Source of the DNA: WHTX01 sp038255145
Lineage (GTDB): Bacteria > Actinomycetota > Acidimicrobiia > Acidimicrobiales > CAIXPF01
Length of the DNA stretch: 64,000 bases
Reading direction: 5' to 3'
Assembly (NCBI GenBank): GCA_038255145.1
Contig: JBBSLP010000012.1
Span: 1 to 64,000, forward strand
Part shown: positions 19,780-28,403 of the stretch, in pieces
How the letters are laid out: the number at the start of each line of letters is the position of its first letter
Position numbering within the stretch: the first letter of the stretch is position 1
Notes under the pieces: model-generated
What the model was told of the DNA's origin: nothing
Seen by the model: only the letters and a program-made list of their open reading frames with translations
Database searches by the model: none
Position numbers and translations under genes: made by a program

Positions 19780-22700
19780 CCGCTGCGCAGGCGCTCGGAC
19801 ACCACCGTGGACGAGCCACCGGGCCGCAGGGTCACGCCGTAGAGGGAGTCGGCGATCTCCATGGTCCGCTTCTGGTGGCTGACCACGAGGAGCTGGGCCT
19901 CGGAGCGGAAGGCCTCGAGCAGGTCGAGGAAGCGGCGCAGGTTGACGTCGTCGAGCGCGGCCTCGACCTCGTCGAGCACGTAGAAGGGCGACGGGCGGCT
20001 GCGGAAGATGGCGAACAGCAGGCCGAGGGCGGTCAGGGAGCGCTCCCCACCCGACAGCAGGGACAGCTTGCGCACGTTCTTGCCCGAGGGGCGGGCCTCG
20101 ACCTCGATGCCGGTGTCGAGCAGGTCGTCGGGGTCGGTGAGGCGCAGCTCTCCCTGGCCCCCCGGGAACAGGGTGGAGAACAGCTCACGGAAGTGGTGGG
20201 CCACGTCGGCGAAGGCGGCGGCGAAGGTGGTGGCGATCTCGTCGTCGATGGCCTTGATCACCTTGGCCAGGTCACGACGGGTGTCCTTGACGTCGGCCAG
20301 CTGAGCGCCGAGGAAGTCATGGCGCTCGGCGAGGGCGGCGTGCTCCTCGACGGCCAGGGGGTTGATGGGCCCGAGCAGGCGCAGCTCGCGTTCGAGCTCA
20401 CGCACCCGGGCCGCCGGCTCCACCCCCTCGGGCAGGGGAGGTGGGTCGGGCGCGACCAGGACGGCCCCCTCGTGGATGCGCCCAGCACCGTCAGCACCGT
20501 CGCTGGCACCAGCGGGCAGCGCACCCAGGGTGCGGCGGGCGGCATCCTCGGCCGCCTCGCGACGGACGGTGAGCTCGGCGCTCTCGATGGCGGCCCGTTG
20601 GGACAGCTCCCCCAGCTCGGCCAGGCGCTTCTCGGCCCCGGCCCGCTGCTGGCGCAGGCCGTCGAGTTGGCGACCCTCGGCCCGAGCCGCTGATGCCACC
20701 CGGTCCCGCTCGCCAGCCAGGGCGGCCACCGCCTGTTCGAGGGCGACCACGTCCTCGTGCACCAGCCCGGCGAGCTGATCGGCCACCTGACCGCGGCGCA
20801 CCAGGTCGTCCCGGGAGGCCTGGCGGGCATCGACGCTGGCCGTGGCCTCGTCGAGCTGACGGCGCAGCTCGGCCCGACGCCGGGCCAGGGCCGTGGCCCG
20901 GTCCACGCCCGCCGCCTGGCGGGCTTCGAACCCGGCCCGACGACGGGCCAGCTCTCCGCCCCGTCGTTCGAGATCGGCCAGCGCCTCCCGACGTGACGCG
21001 GCCACGGTGCGGGCCTCGGCCTCGGCCGCCTCCAGGTCGACCAGGGCGGCCCGCACCACCACCACCCGCTCCTGGCGCTCACCTTGGCGCTGGGTGAGCT
21101 CGGCCGCCTGGGCGTCGAGCTGGGCCAACTCGGCCCGGGCCTCGTCACGCTGGCGAAGGGCTGTGGCCCGGGCCCCGGCCCGCTGCTGGACCCGGGCCGT
21201 GTGGGCGTCGGCCGCCCGCACCGCGGCCTGGTGGGCCCGACGGGCGTCCTCGGTGGCCCGACCGCTGGCCTTGTGGACCGCGGCGGCATCGTCGCGAGCC
21301 ACGCGAGCCGCGGCCGCCCGGCCCTCGGCCTCCTCGACCAGGGCCGCCGTCGCTCCCGCCGCGGCCCGACCCAGGCGCCAACCCGTGGGCGCGAAGCGGT
21401 CACCCTCGGGGGACACGAGGGAGGCGGCGGGATGGGCCCGGGCCGCGGCGACCAGGGCCGACCAGCCACCATCGATGCGGCGCACCCCCCCGACCAGCAG
21501 GTCCAGCACGCTGTCGACCCCGGCTCGGGCCTCGAGGGTCAACGAGCCGCGGGCCCGCACGTGGGCCCGCACGCCGTCGGGGACTCGGGCAGCGGCCGTG
21601 GTCGCGGCCCGCCCGTCCGTCAGACCGGCGGCCAGCACGGAACCGGGGCGGCCGTCCTCCCGCAGGACGTCCAGGGCGGCCAGCGCCGCGGTGGGGCCGA
21701 GCACGACGACCGCCTCGAGGGCCTCGCCGGCGGCGGCTTCGAGGGCCACCTCCCAGCCCGGGTCCACATCGACCACGTCGAGCAGGGTGCCGAGCACGCC
21801 AGCGTGGCCGGCCAGGCGCTCGGCCCCGGCCCGGGCCCGCACGGCATCGAGGGCCTGGGCCAGGGCCTCGGCCCGGGCACCCCACCCCCGCCAGTCGGCC
21901 TCGGCCTCGCGCCGGGCCACCTCGGCGGCTGAACCCGCCGCCTCGGCCTCGGCCCGGGTGCGCTCGGCGGCCACGACGGCCCGGGCCAGGTCGTCCTCGG
22001 CGGTCTCGGACCCTGAAGCCTGATCCTCGAGGCGCTCGGCCTCGGCCACCCCCCGCTCGAGCTGGGCGCCCAGCCGTTGGCGCCGGGGGTCGAGGCGGGC
22101 CAGTTCGCCCTCCGTCGCAGTGAGCGCGGCGTGCAGACCGGCGGCCTCGCGGCGCAGGGCGGCCAGCTCGGCCTGGCCCTCTGCTTGCGTGGTCCCCGCA
22201 GCGGCGTCGACGCGGCGATGCTCGGCCACCAGGGCATCACGCTCGGCGCGCACGGCCTCCTCGGCCTCGCCCAGCGCCGCCAGTTCGCCCTCCAGCTCGC
22301 TGCTCGCCGCGGTGGCTGCCTGTTCCTCGCCGTGGGCCCGTTCCAGCTCGCCGTCCAGCACGACCAGGGCGGAACGGTCGTCGGCCCGGGCCAGCTCGCG
22401 CTCGAGGGCCCGGCGGCGTTCCCGCAGCACCGCGGCGGTGCCCCGGGCCCGTTCCCGCACCCGTTCGGCCCGGGCCAGGGCGTCGGTCAGGGCCCGGGTC
22501 CCGGCCGTCCGCAGGCGCAGCTCGACGGCGGCGATCTCGGCGTCCACGCCCGCCAGCTCGATCTCGGTGTCCCTGCTCCGTCCGGCCAGCTGGTCGACCT
22601 TGGCGGCCACCGCGGCGACACGGGCGTCGAGGGCGGCCAGCTCGCGGGCGGCCAGCCACGTGCGCAGCTGCAGCAGCTCGGCCTGGATGAGCTCGTGGCG

Positions 22701-23339
22701 GCGGGCGGCCTCGGCTTGGCGCTCGAGGGGGCGCAACTGGCGGCGCACCTCGCGCAGCAGGTCGTTGACCCTGGTCAGGTTGGCCTCGGCCGACAGCAAC
22801 CGCCGTTCGGATCGCTCGCGACGGCGGCGGTGCTTGAGCACCCCGGCCGCCTCCTCGATGATGGTGCGGCGTTCCTCGGGGCGGGCGTTGAGGATGGCAT
22901 CGAGCTGGCCCTGGGAGGCGATGACGTGCTGGGTGCGGCCCACCCCGGCGTCGGACAGCAGCTCGTGGATGTCGAGCAGGCGGCAGGACGTGCCGTTGAT
23001 GGCGTAGGCGCTGTCCCCGGAGCGGAACAGGGTCCGGCTCACGGTGACCTCGGTGAACTCGACGGGCAGGTAGCCGTCGCTGTTGTCGATGGTCAGGGCC
23101 ACCTCGGCCCGGCCCAGGGCGGCGCGGCCCGACGTGCCCGCGAAGATGACGTCGTCCATGCGCTGGGAGCGCACCGCGGTGGGGGCCTGGGCGCCCAGCA
23201 CCCAGGCGATGGCGTCCACCACGTTGGACTTGCCCGACCCGTTGGGCCCGACGACGACGGTGATGCCCGGCTCGAGGTCGAGCACCGCCTTGTCGGCGAA
23301 GGACTTGAAGCCCTTGATGACGAGCGACTTCAGGAACAC
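19776..23339 (-). CDS. smc: chromosome segregation protein SMC
   Basis: A 1187-residue SMC, normal length. Head motifs: GPNGSGKSNVVDAIAWVLG (31-49) at the N-terminus, and the LLSGGERSLTALGLLFAIF signature plus FYVLDEVEAALDD Walker B near the C-terminus. Two long Ala/Arg/Glu-rich coiled-coil arms flank the hinge, which lies around 510-650. With ScpA and ScpB (not in the window) it forms the condensin that organises the nucleoid. TAGTGT ends 9 nt before the GTG start, so it probably has its own promoter and carries the acylase gene behind it. Confidence 0.97.
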   Translation of the reverse strand: MFLKSLVIKGFKSFADKAVLDLEPGITVVVGPNGSGKSNVVDAIAWVLGAQAPTAVRSQRMDDVIFAGTSGRAALGRAEVALTIDNSDGYLPVEFTEVTVSRTLFRSGDSAYAINGTSCRLLDIHELLSDAGVGRTQHVIASQGQLDAILNARPEERRTIIEEAAGVLKHRRRRERSERRLLSAEANLTRVNDLLREVRRQLRPLERQAEAARRHELIQAELLQLRTWLAARELAALDARVAAVAAKVDQLAGRSRDTEIELAGVDAEIAAVELRLRTAGTRALTDALARAERVRERARGTAAVLRERRRALERELARADDRSALVVLDGELERAHGEEQAATAASSELEGELAALGEAEEAVRAERDALVAEHRRVDAAAGTTQAEGQAELAALRREAAGLHAALTATEGELARLDPRRQRLGAQLERGVAEAERLEDQASGSETAEDDLARAVVAAERTRAEAEAAGSAAEVARREAEADWRGWGARAEALAQALDAVRARAGAERLAGHAGVLGTLLDVVDVDPGWEVALEAAAGEALEAVVVLGPTAALAALDVLREDGRPGSVLAAGLTDGRAATTAAARVPDGVRAHVRARGSLTLEARAGVDSVLDLLVGGVRRIDGGWSALVAAARAHPAASLVSPEGDRFAPTGWRLGRAAAGATAALVEEAEGRAAAARVARDDAAAVHKASGRATEDARRAHQAAVRAADAHTARVQQRAGARATALRQRDEARAELAQLDAQAAELTQRQGERQERVVVVRAALVDLEAAEAEARTVAASRREALADLERRGGELARRRAGFEARQAAGVDRATALARRRAELRRQLDEATASVDARQASRDDLVRRGQVADQLAGLVHEDVVALEQAVAALAGERDRVASAARAEGRQLDGLRQQRAGAEKRLAELGELSQRAAIESAELTVRREAAEDAARRTLGALPAGASDGADGAGRIHEGAVLVAPDPPPLPEGVEPAARVRELERELRLLGPINPLAVEEHAALAERHDFLGAQLADVKDTRRDLAKVIKAIDDEIATTFAAAFADVAHHFRELFSTLFPGGQGELRLTDPDDLLDTGIEVEARPSGKNVRKLSLLSGGERSLTALGLLFAIFRSRPSPFYVLDEVEAALDDVNLRRFLDLLEAFRSEAQLLVVSHQKRTMEIADSLYGVTLRPGGSSTVVSERLRSG

Positions 23340-23348
23340 GTCGCCCGG

Positions 23349-23354
23349 ACACTA
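23349..23354 (-). promoter_or_regulatory. -10-like TAGTGT upstream of smc
   Basis: On the minus strand TAGTGT is followed by 9 nt and the GTG start; no Shine-Dalgarno sequence is seen. Confidence 0.4.
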
Positions 23355-23403
23355 CCTGCGGTCACGGCACGACGGCCCGGCCGGTGACACACTTGTGGAC
23401 CCC

Positions 23404-24108
23404 ATGACCGCTGAACGTGTGCTCACCCCCATCGACCGGGCCTTCCTCACCTACAACGCCGAGGCCACCGAGCTGATCCTGGTGCGCCACGGCCAGCAGG
23501 TGTGGCCCGATGCGGCGACGGGCAAGGTCGGCGACTGGGTCGACCCGCCCTTGTCCGAGACCGGCGGGCGTCAGGCCCAGGCCGTGGGTCGCTACCTGTC
23601 CAAGCGCCGCATCGACGTCGTCTACAGCTCCCAGCTCCTGCGGGCCAACGACACCGGCAAGGCCATCGCCGCCGCCCACGGGCTCGACGTCATCGTCGAG
23701 GAGGACCTGCGCGAGGTGGAGACCTTCCGCGACCTTCCCGCCGACGTCAGCCCCCTCGAAGCCGTGGGCCAGCTGCGCCTGCAGGGGGCCAGGGAGCGCT
23801 TCGTCCGCCACCGTTCCTGGGACGTGTACCCCTACACCGAGCGCCACGAGGACTTCCGCCACCGCATCGCCAACGCCGTGGAGGGCGTCCTGTCCCTGCA
23901 CCCGGGCCAGCGTGTCGTCATCGCCTGCCACGGCGGGGTCATCAACGCCTACATCGGTGAGATCCTGGGCCTGGACACGGCCATGTTCTTCCGCCCCGCC
24001 CACGCCTCGGTGCACCGGGTGCGGGCCCACGGCGACGTCCGGGCCCTGGAATCACTGAACGAGACCATCCACCTCGACGAGGAAGACCCCGCCCTCGTCA
24101 CCTACTGA
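23404..24108 (+). CDS. histidine phosphatase (phosphoglycerate-mutase-like) family protein
   Basis: A 234-residue enzyme. The phospho-acceptor motif is LILVRHGQQVW (~25-35) and the second catalytic histidine is in VIACHGGVINAYIGE; SSQLLRANDTGKAIA and the acidic DLREVETF segment complete the active site. It is cytosolic; substrates of this family are phosphorylated metabolites or proteins, unknown here. Divergent from smc. An in-frame GTG at 23395 is an alternative start. Its last 57 bases overlap the end of rnc on the other strand. Confidence 0.9.
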   Translation: MTAERVLTPIDRAFLTYNAEATELILVRHGQQVWPDAATGKVGDWVDPPLSETGGRQAQAVGRYLSKRRIDVVYSSQLLRANDTGKAIAAAHGLDVIVEEDLREVETFRDLPADVSPLEAVGQLRLQGARERFVRHRSWDVYPYTERHEDFRHRIANAVEGVLSLHPGQRVVIACHGGVINAYIGEILGLDTAMFFRPAHASVHRVRAHGDVRALESLNETIHLDEEDPALVTY

Positions 24109-24894
24109 GGGGTCGCTCACCGAGCGCTCACCTACCGAGCGCTCACCTACCGAGCGCTCGCCCACCGGGGGCGCATCCACCGGGGAGCCGGCCAGATGGG
24201 TCCAGGCCTGTTCGGCGGCATCCTGCTGGGCCAGCTTCTTGGAACGGCCCTCACCGTGGCCGACCTCGGCGCCGCCCACGAACACGGTGGCCCGGAAGAG
24301 CTTGTCGTGGTCGGGCCCTTCCTCGGCCACCACGTAGACCGGGGGGGCATCGAAGCGGCGGGCCACAAGTTCCTGCAGCCGGGTCTTGTAGTCACGGGTG
24401 CCGGGCTGGCTGGAAGCCTCGGCCACGCGCTCGCTGAACAGGTCCAACACCACGGGGCGGGCCGCATCCCAGCCTCCGTCGAGGTACACCGCTCCCAGCA
24501 CCGCCTCGAGCGCGTCGGCCAGGATCGAGGGCTTGGCCCGCCCACCGGTGGACTGCTCACCCTTGCCCAGGCGCAGGCCGGTGCCGATGCCCAGGTCGGC
24601 GGCCACCTCGGCCAGGGCGGGAGCGCTGACCACCGCGGCCCGGACCTTGGCCATGGCCCCCTCGGCCAGGGTGGGCCAGCCCGAGAAGACGTGGTCGGTG
24701 ACCACGATGCCCAGCACGGCGTCGCCGAGGAACTCGAGGCGCTCGTTGGATTCGACGCCGCCGTGCTCGGCGCACCACGAGCGGTGGGTCAACGCCAGCA
24801 GCAGCAGGTCGGGCCGGGCGAAGTGGTGGCCCAGGCGGGCCTCCAACACCCCGACGAACTCCTGGGCAGGATCGGGATCAGTCGAGCCGGGCAA
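24052..24894 (-). CDS. rnc: ribonuclease III with an extended repetitive C-terminus
   Basis: A 280-residue RNase III, which cleaves double-stranded RNA in rRNA processing. The catalytic domain has the signature NERLEFLGDAVLG (50-62) with the downstream acidic ligands in ADALEAVLGAVYLDGGW; the dsRNA-binding domain is ~165-235 (DYKTRLQELVARR to KKLAQQDAAEQAW). About 40 extra residues follow, with GERSV three times, from 15-bp repeats. The tail reads 57 nt into the opposing histidine phosphatase gene. The start lies within the end of acpP (17-nt overlap). Confidence 0.95.
   Translation of the reverse strand: MPGSTDPDPAQEFVGVLEARLGHHFARPDLLLLALTHRSWCAEHGGVESNERLEFLGDAVLGIVVTDHVFSGWPTLAEGAMAKVRAAVVSAPALAEVAADLGIGTGLRLGKGEQSTGGRAKPSILADALEAVLGAVYLDGGWDAARPVVLDLFSERVAEASSQPGTRDYKTRLQELVARRFDAPPVYVVAEEGPDHDKLFRATVFVGGAEVGHGEGRSKKLAQQDAAEQAWTHLAGSPVDAPPVGERSVGERSVGERSVSDPSVGDEGGVFLVEVDGLVQ
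24120..24164. repeat. three 15-bp units at the 3' end of rnc
   Basis: CCGAGCGCTCACCTA x3 (third copy diverged). Each unit contains the palindrome GAGCGCTC. They encode the GERSV repeats of RNase III. Confidence 0.9.
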
Positions 24895-25168
24895 GGACGT
24901 AGTCCACCGCGTCCCTGACGGTCTTGAGGTCCTCGAGGTCTTCGTCCTCGATGCGGAAGCCGACGCTGCGTTCGCCGACCTCTTCCTCGATGGCCTCGAC
25001 GAGCTCGATCAGGGCCAGGGAGTCGGCGTCGAGGTCGTCCTGGAACGAGTCGCCCTCGTTGATGGTCGACGCCTCGATCTCGAGGATGTCCGACAGCCGG
25101 TCGCGGACGAGGGCGAAGACCTCGGCGCGGGACATGGGACTCTGTTCGACGTGGGTCTCGGCAGGCAC
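24878..25168 (-). CDS. acpP: acyl carrier protein
   Basis: A 96-residue acidic carrier protein. The phosphopantetheine attachment site is DDLDADSLALIELVEAIEE, the Ser in DSL being the modified residue. The GTG at 25168 is the start because GAGGAG precedes it by 7-8 nt; the in-frame ATG at 25135 lacks such a site. It lies between plsX and rnc, so fatty-acid and phospholipid synthesis genes are grouped (plsX, acpP). Confidence 0.95.
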   Translation of the reverse strand: MPAETHVEQSPMSRAEVFALVRDRLSDILEIEASTINEGDSFQDDLDADSLALIELVEAIEEEVGERSVGFRIEDEDLEDLKTVRDAVDYVLARLD

Positions 25169-25214
25169 TCGTGCTCCTCGGGGGTGGGGACGCCGGCAGC
25201 TTAGATGCTGCGGC

Positions 25215-26270
25215 TCAACCCTCGGTGGCGTCGGTGGTGTCGGCCGCCGTCAGCCGGGCCACCTCGGTCAGCTGCTCGACGAAGCCGGAGCGCACCATCT
25301 CCTGGGCCAGGCCGATGGCGTTGGTCATGGCCCAGGCCGAGGACGAACCGTGGCTGATGATGGTCACCCCCCGCACACCCAGGAGCAGGGCCCCGCCCTG
25401 TTGTTCGGGGTCGAGGGCGTCGTGCAGTCGACGGGCGGCATCGAGGATGACCGGGTCGCCACCGGCGATGCCTTCCAGCGCCTTGACCATGCCCTCGAGC
25501 GCCCCTTCCAGGGTCTTGAGGGCCACGTTGCCGACGAAGCCGTCGGTGACGACCACGTCGACGTCGGTCGACATCAGGTCACGTCCCTCGACGTTGCCCA
25601 CGAAGCGGCCGTCGACGTGATCGAGCCAGCCGGGCTCGCTCATCAGCTTGTGGACGTCCTTGACGAGCTTGTTGCCCTTGACGGACTCCTCGCCGATGGA
25701 CATCAGCCCCACCCGGGGCCGGGCCACGCCGAAGCGAAGTCGCGAGTACAGGGTGCCCATCTGGCCGAACTGGATCAGCCACTCGGGGTTGCACTCGGCG
25801 TTGGCGCCGGCATCGAGCAGCACGGTGGGGGTACCCCCGGGGCTGGCGATGGGGCTGGCGATGGCGGGACGGGCGATGCCGCGGATGCGACCCATGCGCA
25901 GCAACGACGCGGTCATGGCCGCCCCGGTGTTGCCTGCGCTGACCAGGGCGGAGGCCTTGCCGTCACGTACGGCCTCGGCGCCGCGCACGAGGGACGAGTC
26001 CTTCATGCGCCGCACGCTGGTGGTGGGGTCGGCGTCCATGGCGATGGCCTCGGACGCCTCGATGAGGGGGACCTCGCCCCGGTCACCGACCGCATCAGGC
26101 CGACCCACGAGGATGATGGGGATGCCCAGCTGCTCGAAGGCCCTGCGGGCCCCGCCCACGATCTCGCCGGGGGCGTGATCACCGCCCATGGCGTCAACGA
26201 CGATGGGGAGGTGTCCGGCCCGACCGACCAGCTCGGCCAGGCGGGGCCCGAACTCGGTCAGATCGGCCAC
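25215..26270 (-). CDS. plsX: phosphate acyltransferase PlsX
   Basis: A ~351-residue enzyme that transfers acyl groups from ACP to phosphate, starting phospholipid synthesis. The family N-terminus LPIVVDAMGGDHAPGEIVGGA is present at ~24; later motifs are VSAGNTGAAMTASLL, PTVLLDAGANAECNPEWL and VVTDGFVGNVALKTLEG. The start is uncertain: GTG codons at 26270 and 26285 follow the rpmF stop, and the frame is open to 26342 inside rpmF. None has a strong ribosome site. Follows rpmF, as in many bacteria. Confidence 0.95.
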   Translation of the reverse strand: MADLTEFGPRLAELVGRAGHLPIVVDAMGGDHAPGEIVGGARRAFEQLGIPIILVGRPDAVGDRGEVPLIEASEAIAMDADPTTSVRRMKDSSLVRGAEAVRDGKASALVSAGNTGAAMTASLLRMGRIRGIARPAIASPIASPGGTPTVLLDAGANAECNPEWLIQFGQMGTLYSRLRFGVARPRVGLMSIGEESVKGNKLVKDVHKLMSEPGWLDHVDGRFVGNVEGRDLMSTDVDVVVTDGFVGNVALKTLEGALEGMVKALEGIAGGDPVILDAARRLHDALDPEQQGGALLLGVRGVTIISHGSSSAWAMTNAIGLAQEMVRSGFVEQLTEVARLTAADTTDATEG

Positions 26271-26301
26271 GGTGCTTGATGGCACCCGGTGATCGACCCG
26301 A

Positions 26302-26481
26302 CTAGCTGACGTCGACGGCCTGGCGGCCGCGGTACCAGCCACAGATCGAGCAGACGACGTGGGGCAGCTTGGCGTTGCCGCAGCGCGGGCACAGACTGCG
26401 TGAGGGGACCTCGAGCCGCCAGGCGGATGCCCGGCGCATGCGGCTCTTGGACTTGGACATCTTCTTCTTCGGAACGGCCAT
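26302..26481 (-). CDS. rpmF: 50S ribosomal protein L32
   Basis: A 59-residue L32. It starts MAVPKKKMSKSKSRMRRA and contains a zinc-binding set of four cysteines: LCPRCGNAKLPHVVCSICGWY. This is the C+ (zinc-ribbon) form of the protein. Short but unmistakable, and its place between DUF177 and plsX is the usual one. Confidence 0.97.
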   Translation of the reverse strand: MAVPKKKMSKSKSRMRRASAWRLEVPSRSLCPRCGNAKLPHVVCSICGWYRGRQAVDVS

Positions 26482-26647
26482 CGTCGTCGTCCTGCCTGGG
26501 AGATGGCCCTACGAAGGGGCCGAAGGTCTGGCTGCGACGGGCGCGGGTGCGCGCCTCATCGATACGAGCAGAGCACTGTAGCTGTCCCGGCCGGGGCTGG
26601 GCCACCCACCCTCGGCGTGGAGGGTGGTGGGACGGCTGGTCGAGGGG

Positions 26648-27217
26648 CTAGTCGAGGCGGAGGTCGCGCAGCGCGGCCCAGCGGGGATCAGCCAGCGGGG
26701 GATCATCGGCCGCGCCGACGGCGTCCGCCTGATCTGCGGCGGCAGTGACAGCGGGGACGTCGTCGTCCTCGACGCCCAGGGCCGGGTAGGCCTCGGGAGC
26801 GGGACCGGGGCAGTCCTCGCGGCACAGGGGGGCCAGGGGCAGGGCCAGCAGCAGGGCATCACGGACCAGGTCGGTGAGGTCCACGGCCTCGATGTCGAGC
26901 AGGTAGGTCTCGCCCTCGGTGGGGCGGCGCTCGAAGATCTCCTTGACGTCGGCCACCACCTCGCCCGACAGCGGGTCCAGGCAGCGGCGACACTCAGCCG
27001 TGTAGGGGGCGGCGATGCGGCCCACCACGCTCACCTGGTCGCCACTGGTGCCTTCCAGCACCAGGTCGAGGTCGACGAGGGCGCCCTCGGCCACGATCAC
27101 GTCGGCCACCTGCAGGGGGGGCGCCGGCACCTCGAGGTGGAGGGCCTGGCGGGTACCGGGACGACGCAGCAGGTTGGTGACGGAGATCTGCAACGGCCGC
27201 AGCTTGGACGTGGTCAC
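26648..27217 (-). CDS. DUF177 (YceD-like) protein
   Basis: A 189-residue protein of the family that almost always precedes rpmF and is associated with 23S rRNA accumulation. The family core is present: strands around VDLDLVLEGTSGDQVSVVG, then CRRCLDPL and later CREDC, which give four cysteines for a metal site. An acidic, Ala-rich tail follows. Its start overlaps the stop of the SepIVA-like gene by four bases. A 166-nt gap to rpmF holds no gene that I can see. Confidence 0.9.
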   Translation of the reverse strand: MTTSKLRPLQISVTNLLRRPGTRQALHLEVPAPPLQVADVIVAEGALVDLDLVLEGTSGDQVSVVGRIAAPYTAECRRCLDPLSGEVVADVKEIFERRPTEGETYLLDIEAVDLTDLVRDALLLALPLAPLCREDCPGPAPEAYPALGVEDDDVPAVTAAADQADAVGAADDPPLADPRWAALRDLRLD

Positions 27218-27828
27218 GAGCGGTCCTGGTCGAACAGGCCCGTGGTGGGATCGAACCCACTGCCGGTGGCGTCGACGCCGGCCGGGGCCTCGGGGGTCTC
27301 GTCCTCGTCGTAGCGACCCGAGCGCAGCTGCAGCTTCTCTCGGCCCGCGGCCACCAGGCGCATGGTGCGTTCGAGCACGATCTCGAAGCTGCCCAGCTTC
27401 TGGTCGCAGTAGTCCTCGGCCTCGAGCCGCATGCGCCGGGCCTCGGCCTCGGCCGTCTCCACCACGTGGCGGGCCCGGTGCTCGGCAGCGCGCACCAGCT
27501 CGGAACGCTGCACGAGGCGCTCGGAGCGGGCCCGGGCCTGGCCCAGGATCTCCTCACCCTCGGCCCGCACCTGGGCCAGGAAGTCCTCGCGCTCCTTGAG
27601 CAGCCAGCGGGACTGGCGCAGCTCCTTGGGGAACGTGTCGAAGGCCTGCTCGATCAGGGACAGGACCTCGTCGCGGTTGATCATGGCCGACGTGGACAGA
27701 GGCACGGGCCGGGCCGCCTGGACGACGTCCTGCAGTCGGCGCAGCAGCTTCTCGGTGTCGCTGAGGGGTGCGTGGTCGATGTCGGCCAGGCCCTCGGCCC
27801 CGTCGTCGGACGGGAAGTCGTCAGTCAT
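27214..27828 (-). CDS. DivIVA/SepIVA-like coiled-coil protein
   Basis: A ~204-residue protein dominated by a long charged coiled coil (~75-165; Arg/Glu/Ala-rich, e.g. EREDFLAQVRAEGEEILGQ). The first ~60 residues contain DTEKLLRRLQDVVQ and INRDEVLSLIEQAFDTFPKEL. Its position between coaD and DUF177 is that of SepIVA (Rv2927c) in mycobacteria and of a 'cell division initiation protein' in streptomycetes, which act at the septum; this is inferred from order and shape. Automated pipelines may call it an ATP-synthase-B-like protein. The ATG at 27828 is preferred over the GTG at 27840 because the latter lies in the 13-bp repeats. Confidence 0.75.
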   Translation of the reverse strand: MTDDFPSDDGAEGLADIDHAPLSDTEKLLRRLQDVVQAARPVPLSTSAMINRDEVLSLIEQAFDTFPKELRQSRWLLKEREDFLAQVRAEGEEILGQARARSERLVQRSELVRAAEHRARHVVETAEAEARRMRLEAEDYCDQKLGSFEIVLERTMRLVAAGREKLQLRSGRYDEDETPEAPAGVDATGSGFDPTTGLFDQDRS

Positions 27829-27832
27829 TGAA

Positions 27833-27871
27833 GGGGTCACTCATCGGGGTCACTCATGGGAGTCACTCATC
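27833..27871. repeat. three 13-bp units just upstream of the SepIVA-like start
   Basis: GGGGTCACTCATC, GGGGTCACTCATG and GGAGTCACTCATC in tandem. On the minus strand every unit contains ATGAGTGAC, opening a tiny reading frame of 6-7 codons. Confidence 0.85.
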
Positions 27872-27919
27872 GGATGCGCCTCGTGGCGGTGGGCGGGCCG
27901 GTTGGAGGTGGCGGGGTCT

Positions 27920-28402
27920 TCACGCCGGGAACAGCTCTGCGAGGCGACGGGCCACCGGCGGGGGCACCATGTCCGACACACTACCGCCCATCTTCGCGAT
28001 CTCCCGGATGAAGCGGGAGGCGATGAAGCCGTGCTGGGGAGCGGTGGGCAGGAACATGGTGAACACCCCGGACACGTGCTGGTTGGTCTGGGCCATCTGG
28101 ACCTCGTACTCGAAGTCCGTGACCCCGCGCAGCCCCTTCACGATGACCTCGGCCCCCACGTCGCGGGCCAGGTGGATGACCAGGCCCGACCACGTGGTGG
28201 TGGTCACGTTGGGCAGGTGGGCCACCGATGCCGCCACCAGGGCGTCGCGCTCGGCCAGGTCGAACAGTCCGGTGGCGGACTTGGCCGGGTTGCCGACGGT
28301 GGCCACGACGACCCGGTCGAAGAGGCGGGCCGTGACCTCGATCACCTCGACGTGGCCGAGGTGGATGGGGTCGAACGAGCCGGGGACGAGGGCGGTCGGC
28401 AC
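27920..28402 (-). CDS. coaD: phosphopantetheine adenylyltransferase
   Basis: A 160-residue enzyme making dephospho-CoA from phosphopantetheine and ATP. The nucleotidyltransferase motif is ALVPGSFDPIHLGHVEVIE (HxGH intact), and later ones are VKGLRGVTDFEYEVQMAQTN and a FIREIAKMGGSVSDMVPP C-terminal segment. It starts with GTG one nucleotide after the rsmD stop, so the two are co-translated, the usual rsmD-coaD pair. Confidence 0.97.
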   Translation of the reverse strand: MPTALVPGSFDPIHLGHVEVIEVTARLFDRVVVATVGNPAKSATGLFDLAERDALVAASVAHLPNVTTTTWSGLVIHLARDVGAEVIVKGLRGVTDFEYEVQMAQTNQHVSGVFTMFLPTAPQHGFIASRFIREIAKMGGSVSDMVPPPVARRLAELFPA

Positions 28403-28403
28403 G

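Noticed and set aside
27238..27262. A tRNA T-arm-like GTGGGTTCGATCCCAC on the minus strand
   Set aside because: It lies inside the SepIVA-like coding region, the loop is one base short, and no acceptor or anticodon arm can be formed around it.
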